From positions 2,170,001 through 2,234,000 of the forward strand of contig NZ_SODF01000001.1 in the NCBI RefSeq assembly GCF_004365875.1: DNA of 64,000 nt. The letters are read 5' to 3'. Shown piece after piece: positions 37,841 to 47,420 of the stretch. This DNA comes from Kribbella kalugense. Lineage in GTDB: Bacteria; Actinomycetota; Actinomycetes; Propionibacteriales; Kribbellaceae. The notes beneath the pieces were generated by a model. That model was not told the DNA's origin. It did not search any database and was given only the letters and a program-made list of their open reading frames with translations. How positions within the stretch are numbered: position 1 is the stretch's first letter; each line of letters opens with the position of its first letter. Both the position numbers and the translations under genes were made by a program.

Positions 37841-37847
37841 CGCGACG

Positions 37848-38120
37848 TCATCGGCGAAGGCCGAGCCGCTCGATCAAGGACCGGTAGCGGTTGATGTCCT
37901 TCTTCGCCAGGTAGTTCAGCAGCCGGCGGCGCTGGCCGACGAGCAGCAGCAGGCCACGACGGCTGTGGTGGTCGTGCTTGTGCTCCTTCAGGTGCTCGGT
38001 GAGGTGCGCGATGCGGTGCGTCAGCAGCGCAACCTGGACCTCGGGGGACCCGGTGTCACCCTCGGTCAGGGCGTACTCCGCCATGATCGTCTTCTTCGTT
38101 GCGGCATCAACAGATGACAC
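37848..38120 (-). CDS. rpsO: 30S ribosomal protein S15
   Basis: Codes for 90 residues, matching the normal S15 length. The motifs [36 protein letters not shown] and [18 protein letters not shown] are diagnostic. It binds 16S rRNA and nucleates the central domain of the small subunit. The GTG at 38120 has AGAGGAAA six bases upstream; the longer frame would add 16 non-conserved residues. It lies between ribF and pnp, the conserved actinobacterial order. Confidence 0.97.
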   Translation of the reverse strand: MSSVDAATKKTIMAEYALTEGDTGSPEVQVALLTHRIAHLTEHLKEHKHDHHSRRGLLLLVGQRRRLLNYLAKKDINRYRSLIERLGLRR

Positions 38121-38236
38121 AGGTTTCCTCTCGATTTCCGTTGCGCGGCGCACCGGGGCTTTCTTCACCCGAGCACTATCTGTCCGCGGCCGTTCAGACG
38201 GCAGCAGCCAGAGTATCAGTCCGTGGACGCGTCACC

Positions 38237-39199
38237 CTAATTGCGGGTAAGCAAGCCACGAGCGCCGTCGACGTCCGCTTTCATCTGCACGAGCAGCTCG
38301 TCGATGCTGTCGAAACGGATCTGAGTCCCCCGCAGCCGGGCGACGAAGTCGATCGCCACCGTCGCGCCGTACAGCTCGAGATCGTCGCGATCCAGCACGT
38401 ACGACTCGACCCGGCGGTCCACGCCGTCGAAGGTCGGATTGCTGCCGACGCTGATCGCGGCCGGCAGCGGATCTGGGTACGCCGGAGCGCCGGGCGCCGG
38501 CGTGATCACGGTCAGCCACCCGGCGTACACCCCGTCCTGCGGCACCGCGGCGCCCGGGTCGGCGGGGATGTTGGCGGTCGGGTAGCCGAGCTCGCGGCCG
38601 CGTTTGTCGCCCTCGACGACCACTCCGGTGACCCGGAACGGTCGGCCCAGGGCCTCGGCAGCCGCCTCGACGTCACCGTCGGCGAGCCGCTCGCGCACGT
38701 ACGTCGACGACCAGGGCTGCGCGTCGCCGGCCAGGCTCAGGCCCTCGACCTGGAAGCCGTACTGCGCACCTGCCTGGACCAGCGTGTCGACGTGCCCGGC
38801 CGCCTTGTGGCCGAAGCGGAAGTTCTCGCCGACGACGACTGCCTTCGCGTGCAGCGCGGTGACCAGGACCCGATCGATGAACTCCTCCGGCGACCAGCCC
38901 GACACCTCCTTGGTGAACGGGAGGATCAGCACCGCGTCCGCGCCGTACCGGCCGAGCACCTCGGCCCGCTGCTCGGGCTCGCTCAGCATCAGCGGCGCGT
39001 GATCCGGCCGCAGCACCCGCATCGGGTGCGGGTCGAAGGTCAGCGCGACCACCGGCAGGCCGCCCAGCTCGGCCGCGCGCGCCCTGGCGTGCGCGAGTAC
39101 CTCCTGGTGACCGCGGTGTACGCCGTCGAAGTTGCCGATCGTGACGACCGTCGGCCCGAGATCCGGGCTCACCTGGTCCAATCCGTGCCAGACACGCAT
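38237..39199 (-). CDS. ribF: Bifunctional riboflavin kinase/FAD synthetase
   Basis: Codes for 320 residues. The N-terminal adenylyltransferase domain has TIGNFDGVHRGH and the later PWSSTYVRERL. The C-terminal kinase domain has GRELGYPTANI. It makes FMN and then FAD from riboflavin. I chose the ATG at 39199; a longer open frame to 39415 crosses the promoter of the divergent SGNH gene and is not coding-like. It is upstream of rpsO on the same strand, and truB is separated from it by three unrelated genes. Confidence 0.95.
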   Translation of the reverse strand: MRVWHGLDQVSPDLGPTVVTIGNFDGVHRGHQEVLAHARARAAELGGLPVVALTFDPHPMRVLRPDHAPLMLSEPEQRAEVLGRYGADAVLILPFTKEVSGWSPEEFIDRVLVTALHAKAVVVGENFRFGHKAAGHVDTLVQAGAQYGFQVEGLSLAGDAQPWSSTYVRERLADGDVEAAAEALGRPFRVTGVVVEGDKRGRELGYPTANIPADPGAAVPQDGVYAGWLTVITPAPGAPAYPDPLPAAISVGSNPTFDGVDRRVESYVLDRDDLELYGATVAIDFVARLRGTQIRFDSIDELLVQMKADVDGARGLLTRN

Positions 39200-39255
39200 G
39201 ACAGCAGGATTCCATGTCGCGGATGGATTCCCTGCACCAGGTCCACCATCACCCC

Positions 39256-39285
39256 TTGTGATCATGCAGTAACTCAACTTAGGGT
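39256..39285 (+). promoter_or_regulatory. Promoter of the SGNH hydrolase gene
   Basis: TTGTGA (39256-39261) and TAGGGT (39280-39285) are separated by 18 bases, a good fit to the actinobacterial housekeeping promoter. A GGGGAGG ribosome-binding site follows at 39308-39314, four bases before the GTG. Confidence 0.55.
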
Positions 39286-39318
39286 GGGGCCGCACTGCTG
39301 AGCCCTTGGGGAGGTCTG

Positions 39319-40335
39319 GTGAAGCTCCGCCGTCTGGTCGCCGCCTGCGCGACGATGGTCCTGCTTGGCGGCTTGCCCGCTGCCAACGCCGCTGCCGCGC
39401 CGACAGTGACGCCACGTTTCGAGAACTACGTCGCGCTCGGCGACTCGTACACCTCGGCGCCGTTCGTGCCGCTGGCGGACCTGCTGTCGCTCGGTTGCGC
39501 CCGGTCGTACAGCAACTATCCGAAGCAGCTCGCGGCCAAGCTGCACGTGCGTCGCCTCAACGACGTGAGTTGCGGCGGTGCCGACACGACCAATATGACC
39601 CAGCCGCAGAGCACAGTCCTCGGTACGGCGGCGCCGCAGTTCGACGCGCTCACGCCGGACACGGACCTGGTCACGGTCGGCATCGGCGGGAACGACTTCG
39701 GCGTGTTCGGCAGCATCATCGACACCTGCCCTGGCCTGCGGGCCTCGGACCCGACCGGAGCGCCGTGCAAGGCGCACTTCACCGTCGACGGGGTCGACAC
39801 GCTCAAGGCGAAGATCGCCCAGACCCAGACCCGGATCGCGATCGTTGTCCAGGGCATCAAGGCACGGTCGCCGAAGGCAACGATCGTGCTGGTCGGCTAC
39901 CCGAAGATCGCGCCGGAGCACGGCACCTGCCCGTCGATTCTGCCGTTCGCGGACGGTGACTACTCCTACCTGTACTCGATCGAGCAGGCGCTCAACGCGG
40001 CCGTGTCCAACGCGGCCGCGGCGGGCGGAGCGACGTACGTCGACACCTTCGGGCCGTCGACCGGGCACGACGCCTGTGCGCCGGACGGGCAGGCGTGGAT
40101 CCAGGGCAAGGACATCAACCTGCTCCGGGCCATCAGCTACCACCCGCGCTACGAAGGCGAAGCCGGGATGGCGTCGCTGACCTACAAGACGCTGACTGGT
40201 GCGCCGGCCACGGTGACCGCGACCGAGCAGTCCGCCTGGGCTGCGAAGGCGCGCACCCTGGCCAAGCAAGCAGCTGCATCACCCCAGGCCCTCGAGGCCT
40301 CCCTGAACCGCGTACGGACCAGCGCGCAACGCTGA
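39319..40335 (+). CDS. Secreted SGNH/GDSL-type esterase or lipase
   Basis: Codes for 338 residues. A Sec signal peptide is clear: a basic N-terminus, the hydrophobic core AACATMVLLGGL, and cleavage near AAA at about 26. The nucleophile S43 is in GDSYTS, the oxyanion Gly in SCGGAD, and the Asn block is GIGGND (121-126). The catalytic His is probably in ISYHP near the C-terminus. This is the Streptomyces-type single-domain esterase/lipase pattern acting outside the cell on lipid or acetyl esters. The GTG has GGGGAGG four bases upstream. The gene interrupts the usual truB-ribF neighbourhood. Confidence 0.92.
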   Translation: MKLRRLVAACATMVLLGGLPAANAAAAPTVTPRFENYVALGDSYTSAPFVPLADLLSLGCARSYSNYPKQLAAKLHVRRLNDVSCGGADTTNMTQPQSTVLGTAAPQFDALTPDTDLVTVGIGGNDFGVFGSIIDTCPGLRASDPTGAPCKAHFTVDGVDTLKAKIAQTQTRIAIVVQGIKARSPKATIVLVGYPKIAPEHGTCPSILPFADGDYSYLYSIEQALNAAVSNAAAAGGATYVDTFGPSTGHDACAPDGQAWIQGKDINLLRAISYHPRYEGEAGMASLTYKTLTGAPATVTATEQSAWAAKARTLAKQAAASPQALEASLNRVRTSAQR

Positions 40336-40375
40336 CCCTTTCCAATCCGTACTGCGGACTCCGGGCCGGGCCACC

Positions 40376-41272
40376 TCACGCGTGGCTCGGCCCGGTGGTT
40401 TCTCGCAGCAGTTCGGTCAGCGCCTGACCGAGCGGCAGATTGACCCGGTACGTCGCGTACGGATCGCCGCGGGTCAGTCCCTGGTTGATGATCAGCACCG
40501 GCGTACCGGCCTTGGCGGCGTGGCGGACGAAGCGGAAGCCGGACATGACGGTGAGGGACGAGCCGAGGACGAGTACGGCGTTCGCGTCGTCGATCAGTGA
40601 GTAGCAGCGCTCGACGCGGTTCCTCGGCACGTTCTCGCCGAAGTAGACGACGTCGGGCTTGAGGATTCCGCCGCAGACCGTGCACGGGACGACGACGAAG
40701 GTCCGGACGACATCGTCCGGGAGCTCGACATCGCCGTCCGGATTGATCCGGGTCGCCTCGGCCGTGAACGCCTGGTTGGCTTCGCGCAACCGACGGTCGA
40801 GGACCTCGCGGGCTGACGTTGTACCGCAGTTCAGGCAGATAACGCGGTCGAGGTTGCCGTGCAGTTCGATCACGTCGCGAGCGCCGGCGGCCTGGTGCAG
40901 ACCGTCGACGTTCTGGGTAATGACGCCGCTCAGGAAGCCTCGCGCTTGAAGGGCCGCCACGGCACGGTGGCCTTCGTTCGGCTCCGCGCGGGCGATCGTC
41001 CGCCACCCGAGGTGGCTGCGGGCCCAGTACCGTTGCCGGCCCGCCTCGCTGGCCACGAAGTCGCCGTACGTCATCGGAGTGTGGGTCCGGAGACTGCCCG
41101 TCTCGCCGCGGTAGTCCGGAATCCCCGACTCGGTGGAGATCCCCGCCCCACTCAGTACGACGACTCCCCCGCCGGCGACCACGTCCGCGACCGGCCCGAC
41201 GTCCGTCGTACCCGGCTCGAGTGCCAGCACCTCAGGCCCAGGGGCCCACTGCAGAGTCGGACGGGAACGCAC
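40376..41272 (-). CDS. NAD-dependent protein deacylase of the sirtuin family
   Basis: Codes for 298 residues. The sirtuin motifs are present in order: GAGISTESGIPDYRG, ITQNVDGLHQAAG, ELHG, zinc pairs CLNC and CTVC, and LGSSL. The insert THTPMTYGDFVASEAGRQRYWARSHLGW resembles SIRT4-like class II enzymes, which remove acyl groups or ADP-ribosylate. The GTG at 41272 is the likely start, but its GGAGG is only about one base away, so the start is uncertain. The gene begins 17 bases after the stop of the LLM oxidoreductase gene and may be co-transcribed with it. Confidence 0.93.
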   Translation of the reverse strand: MRSRPTLQWAPGPEVLALEPGTTDVGPVADVVAGGGVVVLSGAGISTESGIPDYRGETGSLRTHTPMTYGDFVASEAGRQRYWARSHLGWRTIARAEPNEGHRAVAALQARGFLSGVITQNVDGLHQAAGARDVIELHGNLDRVICLNCGTTSAREVLDRRLREANQAFTAEATRINPDGDVELPDDVVRTFVVVPCTVCGGILKPDVVYFGENVPRNRVERCYSLIDDANAVLVLGSSLTVMSGFRFVRHAAKAGTPVLIINQGLTRGDPYATYRVNLPLGQALTELLRETTGPSHA

Positions 41273-41289
41273 CCCTCCAGCGTACGTGC

Positions 41290-42132
41290 TCAGTCGATCC
41301 GGGGTGGGCCGGCTTGGAGGCGGCGTTCGGCGGCTCGGCGAACGACGGTCCGGTCCATCGACGACCAGTCCGCGTCGATCCACCACGTGGCGCCCGCCTC
41401 GGCCCACGGACGGACAGCGTCCACGGCGGCGGGATCGTCGGCGGCGGTCGTGCCCTCGGCAACCACGTCGTACCCGTCCATCGTCAGGCCGTGCGCGAGG
41501 CGTTCCTTCCGGATCCAGTCGAGGCCTTGGGCGACGACGTCAGGTGTCACCTCGCCGTCACCGACATACGCCGGCAGCCATCCGTCCTGCAACGCCGCTC
41601 GTCGCATCGACTTCGGTCGCGGCCACCCACCGACCACCCAGGTCGGAACCCGCGGCTGCTGCACCGGAGGCGGCGGCGCCGGCGGCATCAGCTCGGCGAT
41701 CTTCCTCGACCGGTAGTGCGTCCCGGTGAACTCGAACGGCTCGTCCCGCCAGAGGTGCGACAGCATCTCCAACGACTCGTCCATGAGCTCCGCGCGCACC
41801 TTCCGGCCCGGATCCTCCTCGAACAACCAGAACCGCTCGTCGCCCGTCACGCCCAGCCCGACCGACAGGATCACCCGCCCACCGCTCAGGTTGTCCACCG
41901 TCGAAACCTGCCCCGCCACATCCCACGGCTTCCGGCGCGGGAGCGGCGTCAGCATCGTCCCGAGCCGGATCCGCTCGGTCGTCATCGCCGCGGCTCCGAG
42001 CATCACCCAGGCGTCGATCCCCCAGATCGACTCCCACACGAAGAAACCGTCCCACCCGTGCTGCTCGGCGACGGGCGCCAACTCAGCCGCGTCCCGAGCA
42101 TCGCCGTACGCCATCACGAACCCGTATTTCAT
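41290..42132 (-). CDS. LLM-class (F420/flavin-dependent) oxidoreductase
   Basis: Codes for 280 residues of a luciferase-like TIM barrel. Typical elements are FVWESIWGIDAWVMLGAAAMTTERIRLGTMLTPLPRRKPW, GGRVILSVGLG and WVVGGWPRPKSM. In actinobacteria most such proteins use coenzyme F420, but flavin cannot be excluded. The substrate is unknown. A TAGCGT hexamer eight bases before the ATG hints at a leaderless start. It lies upstream of the sirtuin gene on the same strand, just downstream of truB. Confidence 0.88.
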   Translation of the reverse strand: MKYGFVMAYGDARDAAELAPVAEQHGWDGFFVWESIWGIDAWVMLGAAAMTTERIRLGTMLTPLPRRKPWDVAGQVSTVDNLSGGRVILSVGLGVTGDERFWLFEEDPGRKVRAELMDESLEMLSHLWRDEPFEFTGTHYRSRKIAELMPPAPPPPVQQPRVPTWVVGGWPRPKSMRRAALQDGWLPAYVGDGEVTPDVVAQGLDWIRKERLAHGLTMDGYDVVAEGTTAADDPAAVDAVRPWAEAGATWWIDADWSSMDRTVVRRAAERRLQAGPPRID

Positions 42133-42166
42133 GCTTCAGCACGCTACGCCGAAGCACCGACAGTTC

Positions 42167-43093
42167 TCAGCTCACGAAGACCGCAGTGGGTTTGGCCAGC
42201 GGGCCGTGGGGTTCGTAGAGGGCCAGGAAGGTGCCGTCCGGGTCGAACATCGCGGTCTGGCCGGGGGCCAGATTGAGGCCCGGGAGGGGCCGTCCGGTGC
42301 GGATCGCGGCTGCCTGGGTGTCGTCGGCGTCGTACCGCGGGAAGGTGCCGGCGGCAACGTCCGCGATCGGGAGCCAGTCGAAGGACTGGGCCAGCGACTC
42401 CAGCGAATGCGCGGCGGACAGGTCGAAGGACCCGACCCGGGTACGGCGGAGTGCGGTCAGGTGGCCGCCGACGCCGAGGTCGGCACCGAGGTCCCGGGCC
42501 AGCGCGCGGATGTAGGTGCCGCTCGAACAGTCCACCGAGACGTCGACGGAGATCCCGTCGGCGTCCGGCCGTACGTCGAGGACGTCGTACCGGGAGACCG
42601 TGACCGTCCGCGCCTTGAGCGCGACTTCTTCCCCCGCCCGGACGCGTTCGTACGCGCGCCGTCCGTCGACCTTGATCGCCGAAACCTTCGACGGCACCTG
42701 CGAGATCTCGCCGCGGTACCCCTCGACGGCCGCCGAAATCGCCTCGGAGGTCACTCCGTCGACAGGAGCCGTGGACACGATCTCGCCCTCGGCGTCATCG
42801 GTCGTTGTCGATGCGCCGAGCCGGATCGTGGCGTCGTACGACTTGTCCGCCAGCTGCAGGTGACCGAGCAGCCGGGTCGCCCGATTGATGCCGACGACGA
42901 GTACGCCGGTCGCCATCGGGTCGAGCGTGCCGGCGTGCCCGACCTTCCGGGTGCCGGCCAGCCGACGAATCCTGGCGACCACCGTGTGCGAGGTCATGCC
43001 GTCAGGCTTGTCCACCACGACGATCCCGTCCGAGGACGAGGTGAACGGCGGCGGAGAGACAGCCTGAGACGTGATGTGGTCCGTGCCGCTCAA
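42167..43093 (-). CDS. truB: tRNA pseudouridine(55) synthase
   Basis: Codes for 308 residues. It makes pseudouridine 55 in the T-arm of tRNAs. The catalytic Asp58 lies in GHAGTLDPMATGVL, and other family motifs are YDATIRLG, VSAIKVDGRRAYERVR and SSGTYIRALARDLG. The C-terminal PUA-like domain is present. The start appears to be a TTG at 43093, eight bases after the rbfA stop; no better start keeps the whole catalytic domain. It follows rbfA in the conserved nusA-infB cluster. Confidence 0.95.
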   Translation of the reverse strand: MSGTDHITSQAVSPPPFTSSSDGIVVVDKPDGMTSHTVVARIRRLAGTRKVGHAGTLDPMATGVLVVGINRATRLLGHLQLADKSYDATIRLGASTTTDDAEGEIVSTAPVDGVTSEAISAAVEGYRGEISQVPSKVSAIKVDGRRAYERVRAGEEVALKARTVTVSRYDVLDVRPDADGISVDVSVDCSSGTYIRALARDLGADLGVGGHLTALRRTRVGSFDLSAAHSLESLAQSFDWLPIADVAAGTFPRYDADDTQAAAIRTGRPLPGLNLAPGQTAMFDPDGTFLALYEPHGPLAKPTAVFVS

Positions 43094-43101
43094 CGGAGTA
43101 C

Positions 43102-43539
43102 TCAGTCCTCGTCGTCCTCGTCGTCGTCCTTGTGCTTGTACGGATCGGCGTCACCGGCCGGCTTCGCACCGGCGGCGGCCTTGGCCACCTCGGCGTCGGC
43201 CATCCGCGCCTTCTCCAGCAGTTCCTCGATCTGGCCGGCGTTCTCCGGCACGGCGTCCAGGAAGAACGCCACGCTCGGGGCATGACGCAACCCGAGCGCC
43301 TTGCCGACCTCGCTCCGGATCAGACCACGCGCCGACTCCAGCGCCGCCGCGGTGGACGCGCGCTCCTGCTCGTCGCCGTACACGGTGTAGAAGACGCTGG
43401 CCTCGCGCAGGTCACCGGTCAGCCGGGCGTCCGTCACGGTGACGAAACCCAGCCGCGGGTCCTTGACCCGGCGCTCGAGCAGCTCCGCGACGAGTACCTG
43501 GATCCGGTCGGCCAGCTGCTTCGCCCTTGCTTCACCCAT
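43102..43539 (-). CDS. rbfA: Ribosome-binding factor A
   Basis: Codes for 145 residues. It is a KH-type protein that matures the 16S rRNA 5' end and aids cold adaptation. The conserved parts are VAELLERRVKDPRLGFVTVTDARLTGDLREASVFYTVYG and LRHAPSVAFFLDAVPENAGQIEELL. The last 25 residues are an acidic/lysine tail ending in DDDEDDED, common in actinobacteria. It follows infB after a 112-base spacer with a strong hairpin and is closely followed by truB. Confidence 0.96.
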   Translation of the reverse strand: MGEARAKQLADRIQVLVAELLERRVKDPRLGFVTVTDARLTGDLREASVFYTVYGDEQERASTAAALESARGLIRSEVGKALGLRHAPSVAFFLDAVPENAGQIEELLEKARMADAEVAKAAAGAKPAGDADPYKHKDDDEDDED

Positions 43540-43566
43540 CAGGGCTCACTCCCTCATTCATGAGTA

Positions 43567-43596
43567 CGTCCGGGGAGAACATCGTCTCCCCGGACG
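43567..43596 (-). terminator. Perfect 12-bp hairpin between infB and rbfA
   Basis: CGTCCGGGGAGA (43567-43578) pairs with TCTCCCCGGACG (43585-43596) around a 6-base loop. It lies 28 bases before rbfA on the minus strand and has no U-tract. It may partly terminate the infB transcript or be an RNA-processing site. Confidence 0.6.
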
Positions 43597-43651
43597 CTAC
43601 TCCGACGGTCCGGGCGCCCCGTTCAAGGGCCGCCCGGCCGTCACCGAACCA

Positions 43652-46600
43652 TCAGCTGCGCGGCTTCTCGCGGAGCTCGAACGCCTCGACGACGTCGCCG
43701 ATCTTGATGTCGTTGAAGTTGTTGATGGTCAGACCACACTCGAAGCCCTCGCGGACCTCGGAGGCGTCGTCCTTGAACCTCTTCAGCGACGACAGCTCGG
43801 TGTTGTCGACGACCACCGCTCCGTCCCGGATCAACCGGACCTTCGCGTTGCGCTTCAACAGGCCGCTGGTCACCCAGCAACCGGCGATGTTGCCCACCTT
43901 CGAGGACCGGAAGATCTCCCGGATCTCGGCCTGGCCGAGCGTGACCTCCTCGTAGATCGGCTTGAGCATGCCCTTCAGGGCGGCCTCGATGTCGTCGATC
44001 GCCGAGTAGATGACCGAGTAGTACCGGACATCCACGCCCTCGCGCTCGGCCAGGTCACCGGCCTTGCCCGCCGGCCGCACGTTGAAGCCGATGATGACGG
44101 CGTTCGACGCGATGGCCAGGTTGACGTCGTTCTCGTTGATCGCACCGACACCGCGGTCGATGATCCGCAGGTTCACCTCGTCGCCGACCTCGATCCGGAC
44201 CAGCGCGTCTTCCAGCGCCTCGACCGAACCGGACACGTCGCCCTTGAGGATCAGCAGCAGCTCCTGGGCCACACCCTTCTCCATCGAGGCCATGAAGTCC
44301 TCGAGGGTACGACGGGCGCGACGCTTGGCGTTCGCGGCCGCACGGGCACGCGCTTCCCGCCGCTCGGCGATCTGCCGTGCCATCCGGTCGTCGTCGACCA
44401 CCAGGAACTTGTCACCCGCACCTGGTACGGCGGTCAGACCGAGCACCAGCACCGGACGCGACGGCGTCGCCTCCTCGACCGGGTCACCGTGCTCGTCGAG
44501 CATGGCCCGGACCCGGCCGTACGCCGGTCCCGCCACCATCGAGTCGCCGACCCGCAGCGTGCCGCGCTGAACCAGCACGGTCGCCACCGGACCACGGCCC
44601 TTGTCGAGGTTGGCCTCGATCGCGATGCCCTCGGCGTGCATGTTCGGGTTGGCCCGCAGGTCGAGTGCCGCGTCCGCGGTCAGTACGACGCCTTCGAGCA
44701 GCCCGTCGATGTTGATCCGGGACTTCGCCGAGACGTCGACGAACATCGTGTCGCCGCCGTACTCCTCGGGCACCAGGCCGTACTCGGTCAGCTGACCGCG
44801 CACCTTGGCCGGATCCGCGGACGGTACGTCGATCTTGTTCACCGCGACCACGATCGGGACGTTCGCCGCCCGGGCGTGGTTCAGTGCCTCGATCGTCTGC
44901 GGCATCACGCCGTCGTCGGCCGCGACCACCAGGATGACGATGTCGGTGGCCTGCGCACCACGGGCACGCATGGCGGTGAACGCCTCGTGACCCGGGGTGT
45001 CGACGAAGGTGATCGCCCGCTCCTGGCCGTCGACCTCGGTCGTGACCTGGTACGCACCGATGTGCTGGGTGATACCGCCGGCTTCCTTGGCAACGACGTT
45101 CGCCATCCGGATCGCGTCCAGCAGCTTGGTCTTACCGTGGTCGACGTGACCCATCACGGTCACCACCGGCGGCCGCGACACCAGATCGCCCTCGTCGCCT
45201 TCGTCGTTGCCGAAGTCGATGTCGAACGACTGGAGCAGCTCGCGGTCCTCGTCCTCCGGCGACACGAGCTGTACGTCGTAGTTCAGCTCGGTCCCCAGCA
45301 GCTCGAGGGTCTCCTCGTTCACCGACTGGGTCGCGGTCACCATCTCGCCGAGGTGGAACAGCACCTGGACCAGCGATGCCGGGTCGACGCCGACCTTCTC
45401 GGCGAAGTCCGTCAGCGACGCGCCACGGGCCAGCTTCACAACCTCGCCGTCACCGTGCTTGACGCGGACGCCGCCGACCGCCGGGGCCTGCATGTTGTCG
45501 AATTCCTGGCGCTTGGCCCGCTTCGACTTGCGACCACGACGGGCCGGGCCACCCGGACGCCCGAAGGCACCCTGTGTCCCGCCACGACCACGGTTGCCCG
45601 GACCCGGACGGCCACCGCCGCCACCGGGCGGGCCGCTCGGGCCGCCGCCACCGGGACGGAAGCCACCGCCGCCGCCACCGCCGCCACTGCGCGGACCGGC
45701 ACCCGGTCCACCCGAACCGCCGCCTGGGCGACCACGGCCACCGCCGCCACCGCCACCAGGACCGCCGCCACCGGGTCCGGACGGACGACCGGTGAACGTG
45801 CCTGCGGACGACTTCGGCATCATCGCCGGGTTGGGGCGCGGTGCACCCGGCACGCCACCCTGGCGCGGCCGGTCACTGCCACCGCGGTCACCGCGGTCGC
45901 GGTCGTTGCCGCCACGGCCCTGCGGCGGACGCGGCGCCATACCGGCCGGGCTCGGCGCAGGCCGGTCGGAACCGCCGCCACCCTGGCCCGGACGTGCGCC
46001 ACCGCGCTGCATGCCCTGGGTCGAACTGAACGGGTTGTTGCCCGGACGCGGCGAACCGGGACGGCCGCCGCCTTGACCACCCTGACGCGGCGCACCGGGG
46101 CGCGGAGCACCCGGACGCGGCGCACCCGGACGCGGGCCGGAGCCCTGCTGGCCACCCGGACGCGAACCTGCACCCGGCTGGGGGGCCGGACGCGGACCTG
46201 GCCGGACGGAACTGTCGCCGCCCGATCGCCGCGGCGCGGGCGCCTCTGACGCAGCCGGTGCAGAGGACGCAGCCGGGGCCGCCTTCGCGGCCGGGGCCTC
46301 GAACGACGGAGTCGCCGGGGACGCCGGCGCCTCGGCAGGGGTCTCCACCTTCGCCGCCGGAGCGGACTCGACCGGAGCAGCCTCGACCGGTGCGGTCTCA
46401 GCCGGTGCGGTCTCAGCCGGAGCGGTGTCGCGACGCGGACCCGGCTTCGGGCCCGGACGCGGACCAGGCTTGACGCCCGGCGCCGGAGCGGCCTTCGCCG
46501 GAGCGGAGTCGGCCGTCGTGTCGGCCCTCGTGTCAGCCGTCGTGTCAGCCCTAGTCACTGGTGCTTCGGCAACCGGAGCAGGCGTCGCCTCCGCGGCCGG

Positions 46601-46909
46601 CGCCGGGGCAGGCGTGCGCTCAGCCGGAGCCTTCGGCGTGGCCGGCTGTGCTGGTTTCTGAGCCGGGCTCGCAGGGGCGACCGGTGCGGTCGCCTGCGGC
46701 GCGGCAGACGTGCTGGCAGCGGCCTTCTTGGCCGTGCGCTTCTTCGGCGGGTTCTTCTCGAACTCCTCCGCCAACCGTCGGACGACGGGTGCCTCGATCG
46801 TCGAGGACGCCGATCGGACGAACTCTCCCATGTCGTTCAGCCTGGTCAGAACGACCTTGCTGGTAACTCCGAGCTCTTTCGCGAGCTCGTAGACCCGGAC
46901 CTTTGCCAC
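43652..46909 (-). CDS. infB: Translation initiation factor IF-2
   Basis: Codes for 1085 residues, long as in other actinobacteria. A long, low-complexity Pro/Ala then Gly/Arg/Pro-rich N-terminus precedes the IF2-N region. The GTPase domain has GHVDHGKT (P-loop), DTPGHEAF and NKID, followed by the beta-barrel and fMet-tRNA-binding domains. IF-2 brings initiator tRNA to the 30S subunit. The GTG at 46909 has GGGAGAG upstream. The Gly-rich segment encodes imperfect RPGG/GGGG repeats over about 45,590-46,200. It follows ylxR in the nusA operon. Confidence 0.97.
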   Translation of the reverse strand: MAKVRVYELAKELGVTSKVVLTRLNDMGEFVRSASSTIEAPVVRRLAEEFEKNPPKKRTAKKAAASTSAAPQATAPVAPASPAQKPAQPATPKAPAERTPAPAPAAEATPAPVAEAPVTRADTTADTRADTTADSAPAKAAPAPGVKPGPRPGPKPGPRRDTAPAETAPAETAPVEAAPVESAPAAKVETPAEAPASPATPSFEAPAAKAAPAASSAPAASEAPAPRRSGGDSSVRPGPRPAPQPGAGSRPGGQQGSGPRPGAPRPGAPRPGAPRQGGQGGGRPGSPRPGNNPFSSTQGMQRGGARPGQGGGGSDRPAPSPAGMAPRPPQGRGGNDRDRGDRGGSDRPRQGGVPGAPRPNPAMMPKSSAGTFTGRPSGPGGGGPGGGGGGGRGRPGGGSGGPGAGPRSGGGGGGGGFRPGGGGPSGPPGGGGGRPGPGNRGRGGTQGAFGRPGGPARRGRKSKRAKRQEFDNMQAPAVGGVRVKHGDGEVVKLARGASLTDFAEKVGVDPASLVQVLFHLGEMVTATQSVNEETLELLGTELNYDVQLVSPEDEDRELLQSFDIDFGNDEGDEGDLVSRPPVVTVMGHVDHGKTKLLDAIRMANVVAKEAGGITQHIGAYQVTTEVDGQERAITFVDTPGHEAFTAMRARGAQATDIVILVVAADDGVMPQTIEALNHARAANVPIVVAVNKIDVPSADPAKVRGQLTEYGLVPEEYGGDTMFVDVSAKSRINIDGLLEGVVLTADAALDLRANPNMHAEGIAIEANLDKGRGPVATVLVQRGTLRVGDSMVAGPAYGRVRAMLDEHGDPVEEATPSRPVLVLGLTAVPGAGDKFLVVDDDRMARQIAERREARARAAANAKRRARRTLEDFMASMEKGVAQELLLILKGDVSGSVEALEDALVRIEVGDEVNLRIIDRGVGAINENDVNLAIASNAVIIGFNVRPAGKAGDLAEREGVDVRYYSVIYSAIDDIEAALKGMLKPIYEEVTLGQAEIREIFRSSKVGNIAGCWVTSGLLKRNAKVRLIRDGAVVVDNTELSSLKRFKDDASEVREGFECGLTINNFNDIKIGDVVEAFELREKPRS

Positions 46910-46961
46910 TACTCTCCCTCTGGTCCGAGCCTGGGGCGCGGACCGTTAGTTGACGTACATG

Positions 46962-46996
46962 CTCATCGCATTGCACTCATCGTTCGACACTCATCG
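46962..46996. repeat. Three CTCATCG direct repeats in the infB leader
   Basis: CTCATCG occurs at 46962, 46976 and 46990, exactly 14 bases apart with 7-base spacers. The stretch lies between the ylxR stop and the infB start and is AT-richer than its surroundings. Overlapping inverted repeats (ACTCAT/ATGAGT) are nearby. Confidence 0.6.
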
Positions 46997-47045
46997 AGTG
47001 GTCATGAGTCGATGACCCGCCTTCATGTCGGTCACGACGGTCCGG

Positions 47046-47375
47046 TCAGACCGCCGTGGACGGCCGGTTGGCCGCCTTTTGTTCTACATCTTCCCTATCA
47101 CGCTGCGCGACGTACTCCTGCAGCCCGGTCACGTCGAGCGGCCCCTGGACCCGGAAGGCCCGTGGGAACGCCTTGCGCCGGACGGCGAGGTCGAAGCACT
47201 CGGTCGCCGGGTGCAAATGCGCCCCGCGGCCAGGTGCCCGACGATCGGGATCCGGAAGGACAAGTCCCTCGAAAACCGTCATCCGCAGCAGGTCAGCCGG
47301 ACTGGACCGCTTCCGACACCCGATACAGGTACGCTCCCGCGGCTTGCCGGGGCGCGCGTCTGTAGCAACTTTCAC
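47046..47375 (-). CDS. ylxR: YlxR family (DUF448) protein
   Basis: Codes for 109 residues. The motif RERTCIGCRKRSSPADLLRM at the N-terminus and PGRGAHLHP, with a later FPRAFR, match the YlxR family, a small RNA- or nucleoid-binding protein found between nusA and infB. The GTG start has TGAGG upstream. Its position in the nusA-infB operon supports the call. The C-terminal 20 residues vary. Confidence 0.93.
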   Translation of the reverse strand: MKVATDARPGKPRERTCIGCRKRSSPADLLRMTVFEGLVLPDPDRRAPGRGAHLHPATECFDLAVRRKAFPRAFRVQGPLDVTGLQEYVAQRDREDVEQKAANRPSTAV

Positions 47376-47420
47376 GTGTTCCTCAGGGTGTGGCTGCGAC
47401 TCAGTCGACGGACCGAGAGA

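Noticed and set aside
35327-37894. Very long plus-strand open frame of 855 codons opposite pnp
   Set aside because: It is antisense to a well-supported pnp gene and reads as a low-complexity Arg/Asp/His/Val-rich shadow, a common effect of GC-rich coding DNA.
45590-46200. Repetitive Gly/Arg/Pro-coding DNA that could look like a tandem repeat or CRISPR
   Set aside because: It is the low-complexity N-terminal part of infB with irregular unit length; no conserved repeat-spacer pattern.
43439-46249. Plus-strand open frame of 936 codons opposite infB
   Set aside because: It mirrors infB, including its Gly/Pro-rich region as Thr/Ala/Arg repeats; no domain is recognisable.
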